DNA of 37,942 nucleotides from DASPUH01 sp035622975 (lineage in GTDB: Bacteria > Chloroflexota > Limnocylindria > Limnocylindrales > CSP1-4). The notes beneath the pieces were generated by a model. That model was given only the letters and a program-made list of their open reading frames with translations, was not told where the DNA came from and searched no databases. The stretch spans positions 1 to 37,942 of the forward strand of contig DASPUH010000088.1 of the NCBI GenBank assembly GCA_035622975.1, in the 5' to 3' direction. Below, piece after piece: positions 32,670 to 37,942 of this stretch (within the stretch, counting starts at the first letter, position 1; every line of letters begins with the position of its first letter). The position numbers were made by a program, and so were the translations under genes.

Positions 32670-33034
32670 CCTCCGTCCGTCGAGGCGCCGTCGCACGGCC
32701 CGGGTCGTTGGTCCGTGGCACCGGGCTCAAGGTCGAACGGTGCGTTCACGCCATCGACCTTGGTACGGCGCGCCCGGGTACCGTGTCGCCATTGCCGGAC
32801 CCGGCCGTGGCGCCTACCGTGGCCTCGTGCCGTCGCGCTCAAGTGCCGGATGCGCACCCGAGGCGTCGACGACCGGGCCAGGGAACGGATGCGACCTCCG
32901 CGTGTTTCAGGGACCTCGGCAACGGGGTGCATGGAGGACGCCGGGCCCTGGCAACGGGTCGAGTAACAGGCTCAACCGGCCATCCGGGCCGGCCGAACGA
33001 GCGGGACGGCGGCAATCATCGACCTGGATCGATC
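32670..33034 (+). other. Non-coding stretch with possible structured RNA
   Basis: No credible gene is seen. CAAGGTCGA (32728-32736) and TCGACCTTG (32754-32762) form a perfect 9-bp hairpin with a 17-nt loop, flanked by shorter complementary CCGGGC/GCCCGG segments. Further on, CCTCG-GCAA-CGGGG (about 32914-32927) and a similar element near 32945-32957 would form GNRA-type tetraloop hairpins. The stretch lies downstream of the GGDEF-EAL gene, before the convergent terminator. It matches no RNA family I can identify with confidence. Confidence 0.35.
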
Positions 33035-33067
33035 ACGAGGCCCCGGTCGCCCTGACCGGGGTCTCGT
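33035..33067. terminator. Bidirectional terminator between GGDEF-EAL and J-domain genes
   Basis: ACGAGGCCCCGGTC (33035-33048) and GACCGGGGTCTCGT (33054-33067) form a 14-bp stem with one wobble and a 5-nt loop. It stands 1 nt beyond the stop of the minus-strand J-domain gene. The T-tract is poor on both sides. Confidence 0.7.
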
Positions 33068-33068
33068 C

Positions 33069-33827
33069 CTATGTCCGGTCGGCGCTCGAGCGGCCGAAAG
33101 GCGGCGTGATGGGGCGCACCCGTCGGGCGACGCCCCGCTCATCGAGGTCTTCCTGCAGGACGCGGGCACCCATGACCAGTTCGCGGTCGCGGGTGATCGT
33201 GCCGGCGATCCAGTCGATGTAGGTCGGCTCGAAGTCGGCCACCTGGCCCAGCGTGTGACCGCGGAACTTGCCGAACTCGAGCGGCAGCTCGCGCGCCTCC
33301 GCCAGCGTCGGGCGTCGCGCCCGCATCCCGTGGCGCCGCCGGTAGACGGGGCCGTTGGGGTCGCTGGCACGCAGCGGCTCAGGCGCCTCGGCCCGTTCGC
33401 GGGCGCTGCGTGGCCGGTGGCCGTTGAGCGGCGAGCGGCCGTGGCTCGTGGTCGTGTTCCGGGGCCGCAGGTTCTCGGTCGTGTCGAACCGCGCCGTGAC
33501 CGGACGGCCGGGCCGCGGCGGCGGTGGGCCCACGGGCGCTTCGTGAGCGCTGCCCTCCGGCGGCGCCCACGTGCCGGGGCTGCGCGTGCCGTGGAGCAGG
33601 TCGTAGCGTGCGCGCCGGTCGCGGTCCCGCAGCAGCTCGTAGGCCGCGTTGATGCGGGCCATCCGCCGCGTGAGGGTGGCCGTGGCCGCCTCATCGCCCC
33701 GCGCCCGGTCGGGATGGTGCTCGTGGGCCAGCTCCCGCCAGCGTCGCTTGATGGCCGCCTCGGTGGACCCGGGCGGCACATCGAGGACGGCGTAGGGGTC
33801 GCCGCGGAACGTCTCGGGCACGGGCAT
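33069..33827 (-). CDS. J-domain protein with a C-terminal DUF3820-like module
   Basis: The 252-aa protein starts with a J domain (about residues 9-78): DPYAVLDVPPGSTEAAIKRR, the HPD motif in HEHHPDRARGDEA, then AYELLRDRDRRARYDLLHG. J domains recruit and stimulate DnaK. A basic Pro/Arg-rich linker of about 95 residues follows. The C-terminal module has ELPLEFGKFRGHTLGQVADF followed by PTYIDWIAGTITRDREL, which resembles the DUF3820 family pattern 'F-G-K-x-K-G-K-x-L-x-x-V-P-x-x-Y-L-x-W'. The DnaJ Cys-rich and peptide-binding domains are absent, so this is a type III J protein with a private target. The start is ATG 33827, 6 nt after TAGGCT on the minus strand. It is divergent from the ligase gene. 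Confidence 0.85.
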   Translation of the reverse strand: MPVPETFRGDPYAVLDVPPGSTEAAIKRRWRELAHEHHPDRARGDEAATATLTRRMARINAAYELLRDRDRRARYDLLHGTRSPGTWAPPEGSAHEAPVGPPPPRPGRPVTARFDTTENLRPRNTTTSHGRSPLNGHRPRSARERAEAPEPLRASDPNGPVYRRRHGMRARRPTLAEARELPLEFGKFRGHTLGQVADFEPTYIDWIAGTITRDRELVMGARVLQEDLDERGVARRVRPITPPFGRSSADRT

Positions 33828-33833
33828 CCCCCG

Positions 33834-33843
33834 AGCCTAGCAT
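33834..33843. promoter_or_regulatory. Overlapping divergent -10 elements
   Basis: TAGGCT on the minus strand (33839-33834) lies 6 nt before the J-domain ATG. TAGCAT on the plus strand (33838-33843) lies 31 nt before the ligase ATG and shares two base pairs with it. The ligase gene has a leader with AGGAGG (33865-33870). Confidence 0.55.
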
Positions 33844-33874
33844 CGCGCTACGCTGGCCGCGCTCAGGAGGAGTC

Positions 33875-34960
33875 ATGCGCCTGCCGTTCCAGCCGCCCCT
33901 CGAGCCGATGCTGTCCAAGCCGCTGCCGGCCATCCCGACCGGCCCCGGCTGGTTGTATGAACCCAAGTGGGACGGTTTCCGGGCCCTGATCTTCCGTGAC
34001 GGCGCGGAGCTGTTCATGCAGAGCCGCGACCTGCGGCCGCTCGACCGCTACTTCCCGGAGGTGGCGGCGGCGCTCCTGGCTGGCCTGCCGGAGCGCTGTG
34101 TCGTTGACGGCGAGATCGTCATCGCCGGCCCGCACGGCCTCGACTTCGAGGCGCTCCAGCTGCGGCTGCACCCGGCCGCGTCGCGCGTCAACCTGCTGGC
34201 CGAGCGGACGCCGGCCTCGTTCGTGGCGTGGGACCTGCTGGCGCTGGGTGACGAGGACCTGCGGGCGGTGCCACAGGTGGCACGGCGGGCCCGCCTGGAG
34301 GCGGCCCTGGGCGGGGTCCGGTCCCCGCTTTACATCACCCCTGCATCGCGCGATCCCAAGGTCGCGCTCGACTGGTTCCAGCGCTTCGAAGGGGCCGGCC
34401 TTGATGGCGTGATGGCCAAGCCGCTCGACGCTCCGTACCAGCCAGGCAAGCGGGCGATGGCCAAGATCAAGCATGCGCGTGAGGCCGACTGCGCCGTGGC
34501 CGGCTTCCGCTGGCACAAGAACGGTCCCGGCAGGCTGATCGGGTCCCTGCTGCTGGGTCTGTACGACGACGCCGGATCACTGCACCACGTGGGGGTCACG
34601 TCCAGCTTCACGATGGCCGAGCGCGCGGCGCTGGTGGCGGAGCTGGCACCGCTGCGAGAGCACGCGCTGGAGGGTCATCCCTGGGCCGAGTGGGCGTCGT
34701 GGGCGGAGGACGCGGCGGCCGCGGGTCAGCGCATGCCCGGCAACGTCAGCCGCTGGAACCGCGACAAGGACCTGTCCTGGGAGGCGCTGCGCGTCGAACG
34801 CGTCTGCGAGGTCGGCTACGAGCATCTCCAGGGCGACCGGTTCCGCCATGGGGCGACGTTCCGGCGCTGGCGGTTCGATCGCCAGCCGCGCGACTGCCGG
34901 TACGACCAGCTGGAAGTCACGACGCCTTACGAGCTGGAGCGCATCTTCGCCGTCCGCTGA
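33875..34960 (+). CDS. ATP-dependent DNA ligase, LigC type
   Basis: The 361-aa enzyme seals DNA nicks using ATP. The adenylated Lys31 sits in YEPKWDGFRAL (K-x-D-G motif). Others are CVVDGEIVI, SFVAWDLLALG, GLDGVMAKPLDAPYQPGKRA and MAKIKHAREADCAVAGFRW (final Lys motif). An OB-fold C-terminus follows (GRLIGSLLLGLYDDAG, then HVGVTSSF). Size and motif set match the Mycobacterium LigC group, which has no attached polymerase or nuclease. The LigD-type polymerase is encoded 18 kb away at 14389, so the two could act together in repair. The start is ATG 33875, with AGGAGG 4 nt upstream. It is followed by the proline-rich membrane protein gene after 38 nt. Confidence 0.93.
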   Translation: MRLPFQPPLEPMLSKPLPAIPTGPGWLYEPKWDGFRALIFRDGAELFMQSRDLRPLDRYFPEVAAALLAGLPERCVVDGEIVIAGPHGLDFEALQLRLHPAASRVNLLAERTPASFVAWDLLALGDEDLRAVPQVARRARLEAALGGVRSPLYITPASRDPKVALDWFQRFEGAGLDGVMAKPLDAPYQPGKRAMAKIKHAREADCAVAGFRWHKNGPGRLIGSLLLGLYDDAGSLHHVGVTSSFTMAERAALVAELAPLREHALEGHPWAEWASWAEDAAAAGQRMPGNVSRWNRDKDLSWEALRVERVCEVGYEHLQGDRFRHGATFRRWRFDRQPRDCRYDQLEVTTPYELERIFAVR

Positions 34961-34998
34961 CCCCGTGCAGGCGGTAGATTCGCCCGGGAGGTAGCCGA

Positions 34999-35913
34999 AT
35001 GACCGACGTGCCGGGGGCGATTCCACCCGAGCAGCCAGCTCCTGACGAACCGTCCACGCCCGCCGACGCGGACGCCGCGACCCCGGCCGACGCGCCCGCG
35101 GTGGCGACGCCCGGGCCCGACTCGCCCGGATGGGCGGCGCCCGCGGTGACGTGGGGTGCTCCGCCGACGCCTCCGGCTACCCCTCCCGCCGGGTGGGGCC
35201 AGCCCACCGAGCCACCGGCCATGCCTCCTGCCGGGTGGGGCCAGCCCGCGCCACCGACGCCCCCGGCGGGTGGGTGGGCCGCCCCGACACCTCCGCAGGC
35301 GCCACCGGCCGGATGGGGACAGCCCGCGGCCGCCGCGCCGCCGCCCCCCGCCCAGCCGGGTCCCGCGTCGGGCTGGGGCCAGGCCGCGCCGCCGGCCGCA
35401 GCGGCCCCGACCGCGCCGTCGGCGCCGGGCTGGGCGATGGCGGCCGCACCGGCAGGTCCGCCGGAAGGCTCCGTGCCCGTGGCCATCTCAGGCGTCCTGC
35501 TCATCGTCATCGGGCTGCTGGTCGGGCTCGTGGGCCTGGGACTCATGCTGGTTGGTGCCATCGCCCAGCGGGTCTTCGATGACGCGGTGCAGAACGGCAC
35601 GCTGACCGGCTACGCCCCGGACGTGATCGACTTCGTGCGTGGTGTGCTTGTCGTCCTGGGCGTCATCGTCGTCCTGTACGGCCTGGGCGAGCTGGCGGCC
35701 GGGATCGGCATCCTTGCCAAGCGCCAATGGGCGCGCATCCTGGGCCTCATCCTGGCCCTCGTGGCTGGCTTGTTCACGACGCTCGCCCTGCTGGGCAGCC
35801 TGAGCGCCGACAACGCCCGCGGCGGGCTCGTGTTCTTCCTGGTGTTCGCCGTCGCCTACTGGTTCATCGTGTACGCGCTGGCAACTGGAGGCCGCGCCTT
35901 CCGCCGTGGCTGA
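34999..35913 (+). CDS. Pro/Ala-rich N-terminus with four-helix membrane domain
   Basis: The 304-aa protein has a cytoplasmic-type N-terminal region of about 150 residues rich in Pro, Ala, Gly and Trp. It includes three PPAGWGQP copies and related PPA-GW variants. Four hydrophobic helices follow: VAISGVLLIVIGLLVGLVGL with its continuation, FVRGVLVVLGVIVVLYGLGE, WARILGLILALVAGLFTTLA and GLVFFLVFAVAYWFIVYALA. This 'low-complexity tail plus small membrane domain' layout is common in Actinomycetota and Chloroflexota and carries no known activity. TAGATT (34975-34980) and GGGAGG (34986-34991) precede the ATG at 34999. A hairpin follows the stop at 35919-35934. Confidence 0.8.
   Translation: MTDVPGAIPPEQPAPDEPSTPADADAATPADAPAVATPGPDSPGWAAPAVTWGAPPTPPATPPAGWGQPTEPPAMPPAGWGQPAPPTPPAGGWAAPTPPQAPPAGWGQPAAAAPPPPAQPGPASGWGQAAPPAAAAPTAPSAPGWAMAAAPAGPPEGSVPVAISGVLLIVIGLLVGLVGLGLMLVGAIAQRVFDDAVQNGTLTGYAPDVIDFVRGVLVVLGVIVVLYGLGELAAGIGILAKRQWARILGLILALVAGLFTTLALLGSLSADNARGGLVFFLVFAVAYWFIVYALATGGRAFRRG
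35182..35325 (+). repeat. Short coding repeat, PPAGWGQP x3
   Basis: Copies of the 24-nt unit lie at 35182-35205, 35224-35247 and 35302-35325, with PPAGG-W and PASGWGQ variants nearby. The first two differ by one base, indicating recent slippage or duplication. Confidence 0.75.
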
Positions 35914-35918
35914 CCGGC

Positions 35919-35934
35919 CGCCGGAGGTCCGGCG
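35919..35934 (+). terminator. Small hairpin after the proline-rich protein gene
   Basis: CGCCGG (35919-35924), AGGT and CCGGCG (35929-35934) form a 6-bp stem 5 nt after the stop. There is no T-tract, so its role as a terminator is uncertain. Confidence 0.4.
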
Positions 35935-36013
35935 CCCCGCGTAAGGATCCGCCCCGCCCCTGCGTCATATGGGTAGCGGGGCCCGACGGCGGGCACCGAG
36001 CGAGGGAGGCGCG

Positions 36014-36562
36014 GTGGCGTTCCGGTCCCAGGTGGACGACTTCGCCAGTCTGTACGAGCGGACATACCCGGCCGTCTTCCGCACCGCCCTGGGCATCTGC
36101 GGCGACCCGGGCCTGGCGGCTGACGTGACCCAGGATGCGTACGAGTCGGCCTACCGCGAACGGGCCCGGTTCCGCGGCCAGGTGCCGGCCGAGGCCTGGC
36201 TCCATCGCATCGCCGTCAATGCGGCCCTGTCGGGACTTCGCCGGCGGCGCGTGCGCTGGGCCCAGCCCCTGGACCCCGATCGCGATGACCGGCCCGCGAC
36301 CCCGTCCGACCCGACCGATCGGGTGGCCCTCGCCGACGCCCTGGGTCACCTCGAGCCGCGCGCCCGCGCGGCCATCGTCCTGCGCTACTACCACGACTTC
36401 GACTACGCGACGATCGCCTCGATCCTGGAGACGAGCGCGGGCAACGTCGGGGTGCTGCTCAGTCGCGCGCTCGACCGCCTGCGGATCGACCTGGAGGCTC
36501 CGGCGTCCCGACCCGTCCGTCCCCTGAGCCCGACCACCCCGGAGGCCGACCATGGCCGCTGA
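36014..36562 (+). CDS. ECF-type RNA polymerase sigma factor
   Basis: The 182-aa protein has sigma-70 region 2 (DFASLYERTYPAVFRTALGI, then ADVTQDAYESAYRERARFRG and AWLHRIAVNAALSGLRRRRV). Region 4 is ALGHLEPRARAAIVLRYYHD followed by FDYATIASILETSAGNVGVL. Regions 1 and 3 are absent, as in extracytoplasmic-function sigma factors. The start is GTG 36014, with GGGAGG (36003-36008) 5 nt upstream; the ATG at 35969 would put that site inside the gene. The next gene overlaps it by 11 nt and encodes a membrane protein, the usual place for an anti-sigma factor. No ECF-type GGAAC promoter is evident upstream. Confidence 0.93.
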   Translation: MAFRSQVDDFASLYERTYPAVFRTALGICGDPGLAADVTQDAYESAYRERARFRGQVPAEAWLHRIAVNAALSGLRRRRVRWAQPLDPDRDDRPATPSDPTDRVALADALGHLEPRARAAIVLRYYHDFDYATIASILETSAGNVGVLLSRALDRLRIDLEAPASRPVRPLSPTTPEADHGR

Positions 36563-37295
36563 CGACTCGTTCGAACGCCGCCTCGCCGCCGGCCTGCGTG
36601 ACCTCGTGGAGGCCGAGCCCCTGCCGCGTCCCACCTGGTCGCGCGCACCGGTGCTCACCGCTCGACCCGGCCGCAGTGCCCTGTGGCTGCTCGCCGCGGC
36701 AGTGATGGTGGCACTGGTCGGGTCGGCCTTGCTGGTCGCTGGCGGCCGGTTCCCCTTCGGTCCGGCGATCGAAGGCCCGACCCCGATCCCCACCGCCTCC
36801 CCGACCGCGAGCCCCGTGCCGAGCACCAGCCCCGTGCCATCGGCCTCGACGTGCTCAGGCGAAGGCAGCCTCTCGTTTCTCGTCTCGGGGCTCTATGTAG
36901 GTCCGACGTCGGTCGAAGGCGTCTCTATAGATGACGGGTCGACCTCGACCATCCAGTTCACTGGTTCGGCGCCGCAGGGCGGCAAGACCTGGTTCGGCGT
37001 GGACGTCCTCGTCGATGTCGCCTCACCCCCGTTCACCCGCGACCCGAGCGACCTGCCGGTCACGGTGGAAGGCACATCGTTTGTGAAGATCACCCTTCGA
37101 GGCGTGGAGGGGATCGACGTACCCCTACATGCCCGTGACGTCCATATCGATGGCACGCTGGTCACCGAGCTGGTCGAGACGGGCGACTTCGAAGGGGTCC
37201 AGACCTGGATCGTGGGCCTCACCCGGCCGGTCTGCGTGAGCGTGACGGGTGAGCTGGGCCAGCCGTCCGTGGTGGTGACCCTGACCGGTCGTTGA
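36552..37295 (+). CDS. Single-pass membrane protein with AMIN-like domain, putative anti-sigma factor
   Basis: The 247-aa protein has a short cytoplasmic N-terminus (SFERRLAAGLRDLVEAEPLP), one membrane helix at about 44-64 (ALWLLAAAVMVALVGSALLV), and a Thr/Pro/Ser spacer. An external beta-rich domain follows, ending in VTELVETGDFEGVQTWIVGL and then RPVCVSVTGELGQPSVVVTL. That ending strongly resembles AMIN-like domains of actinobacterial lipoproteins, which are thought to bind wall components. The N-terminus overlaps the sigma gene by 11 nt. I therefore infer that it holds the sigma factor at the membrane and senses the envelope. A classical zinc anti-sigma HxxxCxxC motif is absent. Confidence 0.72.
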   Translation: MAADDSFERRLAAGLRDLVEAEPLPRPTWSRAPVLTARPGRSALWLLAAAVMVALVGSALLVAGGRFPFGPAIEGPTPIPTASPTASPVPSTSPVPSASTCSGEGSLSFLVSGLYVGPTSVEGVSIDDGSTSTIQFTGSAPQGGKTWFGVDVLVDVASPPFTRDPSDLPVTVEGTSFVKITLRGVEGIDVPLHARDVHIDGTLVTELVETGDFEGVQTWIVGLTRPVCVSVTGELGQPSVVVTLTGR

Positions 37296-37322
37296 TCCGC
37301 GGCGCAGGCCGCCGACTATCAT
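37292..37322 (+). promoter_or_regulatory. Leaderless promoter of the B12-subunit gene
   Basis: TTGATC (37292-37297), a 19-nt spacer and TATCAT (37317-37322) are followed by GCCGGC and the ATG at 37329. The TGA stop of the preceding gene lies inside the -35 hexamer. Confidence 0.68.
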
Positions 37323-37328
37323 GCCGGC

Positions 37329-37739
37329 ATGGCTGACCGGCCCCTGAAGGTCCTCATCGCCAAGCCTGGCCTGGACGGCCACGATCGTGGCGCCAAGGTG
37401 CTCGCCCGCGGCCTGCGGGACGAGGGCTTCGAGGTCATCTACACCGGCCTGCGCCAGACGCCGGAGATGATCGTCGCGGCGGCCCTCCAGGAGGACGTGG
37501 ACGTAGTCGGGTTGTCCATCCTCTCGGGCGCTCACATGACGCTCCTGCCGCGGATCACGGCCGGCCTCAAGGCGGAGGGCCTGGACGACGTGCTGGTCAC
37601 GGCCGGCGGGATCATCCCCGACGACGACATCCCGGCACTCAAGTCGGCCGGCGTGGCCGAGGTGTTCGGGCCGGGCACGACCATCGGTGAGGTGGCCGAG
37701 TTCCTGCGCGCCAACGTCCACCGGCGCGACGCGGCGTGA
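37329..37739 (+). CDS. B12-binding small subunit of an acyl-CoA mutase
   Basis: The 136-aa protein is a free-standing cobalamin-binding Rossmann domain. It has KVLIAKPGLDGHDRGAKVLA, with D-x-H-x-x-G giving the lower axial His of the cofactor. Further marks are VDVVGLSILSGAHMTLLPRI and VLVTAGGIIPDDDIPALKSA, then VFGPGTTIGEVAEF. Its length matches small subunits of two-chain mutases (archaeal MCM, IcmB). It should pair with the large chain at 26841-28541, from which it is separated by 8.8 kb and by strand. The start is ATG 37329, 6 nt after TATCAT. Its stop overlaps the MeaB-type gene by 4 nt (GTGA). Confidence 0.94.
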   Translation: MADRPLKVLIAKPGLDGHDRGAKVLARGLRDEGFEVIYTGLRQTPEMIVAAALQEDVDVVGLSILSGAHMTLLPRITAGLKAEGLDDVLVTAGGIIPDDDIPALKSAGVAEVFGPGTTIGEVAEFLRANVHRRDAA

Positions 37740-37942
37740 CCGGCCGCCCGGCCGGGGCGGCCACGGCGAGCAACGGCGGGGAGCTGGCCGACCGTGCCCG
37801 AGCGGGCGACCGCCGCGCGCTGGCCCGGTTGCTCACGGCGGTGGAGAACCGCACGCCGGCCGGTGAGCAGGCGTTGCGAGCCCTGTACCCGCTCGCCGGC
37901 GCCGCGCACCTCGTCGGCATCACGGGTGCGCCGGGTGCGGGC
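37736..37942 (+). CDS. MeaB/ArgK-type G-protein chaperone, N-terminal fragment (cut by window edge)
   Basis: The visible 69 residues contain the family's opening helix region (LADRARAGDRRALARLLTAV, then ENRTPAGEQALRALY) and reach the P-loop strand AAHLVGITGAPGAG, where the window ends. In complete proteins this is followed by K-S-T/S and the G domain. MeaB-type GTPases load and protect adenosylcobalamin mutases. The GTG start overlaps the TGA stop of the B12-binding subunit (GTGA), so the two are translationally coupled, supporting the assignment. Everything beyond the P-loop is outside the window. Confidence 0.9.
   Translation, partial: MTGRPAGAATASNGGELADRARAGDRRALARLLTAVENRTPAGEQALRALYPLAGAAHLVGITGAPGAG

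Noticed and set aside
32670..33034. c-di-GMP riboswitch next to the GGDEF-EAL gene
   Set aside because: The conserved core of the GEMM classes cannot be found, and the stretch is downstream of the gene with a convergent gene beyond.
35182..35325. DNA-level tandem repeat as a CRISPR or regulatory array
   Set aside because: The repeats are in frame, encode PPAGWGQP and are unevenly spaced within a proline-rich coding region.
37296..37328. Cobalamin riboswitch before the B12-binding subunit
   Set aside because: The gap is too short and the predicted transcript starts at the ATG; no B12-box-like sequence is seen.

Overview
This is a chromosomal window from a very GC-rich (about 70% by eye) bacterium. 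It has no rRNA, tRNA, CRISPR array, phage genes or intact insertion sequence. The gene set points to a high-GC Chloroflexota (Limnocylindria-like) or, less likely, an Actinomycetota. The clues are an F420-type (LLM-class) flavin oxidoreductase, a cyclase/STAND/TPR protein, stand-alone LigD-polymerase and LigC-type ligase, CWB2 and AMIN-like secreted domains, GTG starts and many apparently leaderless promoters. The taxonomic call is inference.

Layout. 1-2.1 kb: the 5' end of a metal P-type ATPase (-), a conserved hypothetical gene, and a RES-Xre toxin-antitoxin pair behind a perfect 10-bp palindrome. 2.1-7.4 kb: DoxX membrane protein, KDPG-type aldolase, a small excisionase-like HTH protein, an acyl-CoA dehydrogenase and a GMC alcohol oxidase. 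7.4-12.9 kb (-): an LLM-oxidoreductase/UbiA-prenyltransferase fusion, a CPBP protease, and a class III cyclase-STAND-TPR protein. 13.0-18.7 kb: small membrane protein, VOC-like protein, GNAT, LigD polymerase, SnoaL-like protein, FolE, PaaI-like thioesterase, an alpha/beta hydrolase lacking its nucleophile, and a zincin. 18.9-25.7 kb: PLP dehydratase, a secreted CWB2 protein, a zinc-ribbon cluster, and an ArsR-thioredoxin operon. 26.0-28.5 kb (-): large subunit of a B12-dependent acyl-CoA mutase followed by a DinB-like gene and a small hypothetical gene. 28.7-32.7 kb: RlpA-like protein, lipoprotein, PAS-GAF-PAS-GGDEF-EAL protein. 33.0-37.9 kb: J-domain protein, DNA ligase, proline-rich membrane protein, ECF sigma factor with membrane partner, B12-binding mutase subunit, and the start of a MeaB-type GTPase.

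Genes that probably work together: (i) the mutase large chain (26.8-28.5 kb), the B12-binding chain and the MeaB-type chaperone (37.3 kb to the edge). Active-site residues of the large chain (Phe91, Gln209) match isobutyryl-CoA mutase rather than methylmalonyl-CoA mutase. (ii) The LigD-type polymerase at 14.4 kb and the ligase at 33.9 kb may form a split end-joining system; no Ku gene is visible here. (iii) RES with Xre. (iv) ArsR with thioredoxin. (v) The sigma factor with its overlapping membrane protein.

The most striking feature is promoter architecture. Nine genes have a TANNNT hexamer exactly 6 nt before an ATG or GTG start, and four more differ from this by one base in the hexamer. That is the expected geometry of leaderless transcripts. 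It allows divergent gene pairs to share a 20-bp intergenic region. Convergent pairs twice overlap in a CTAG tetranucleotide that supplies both stop codons.
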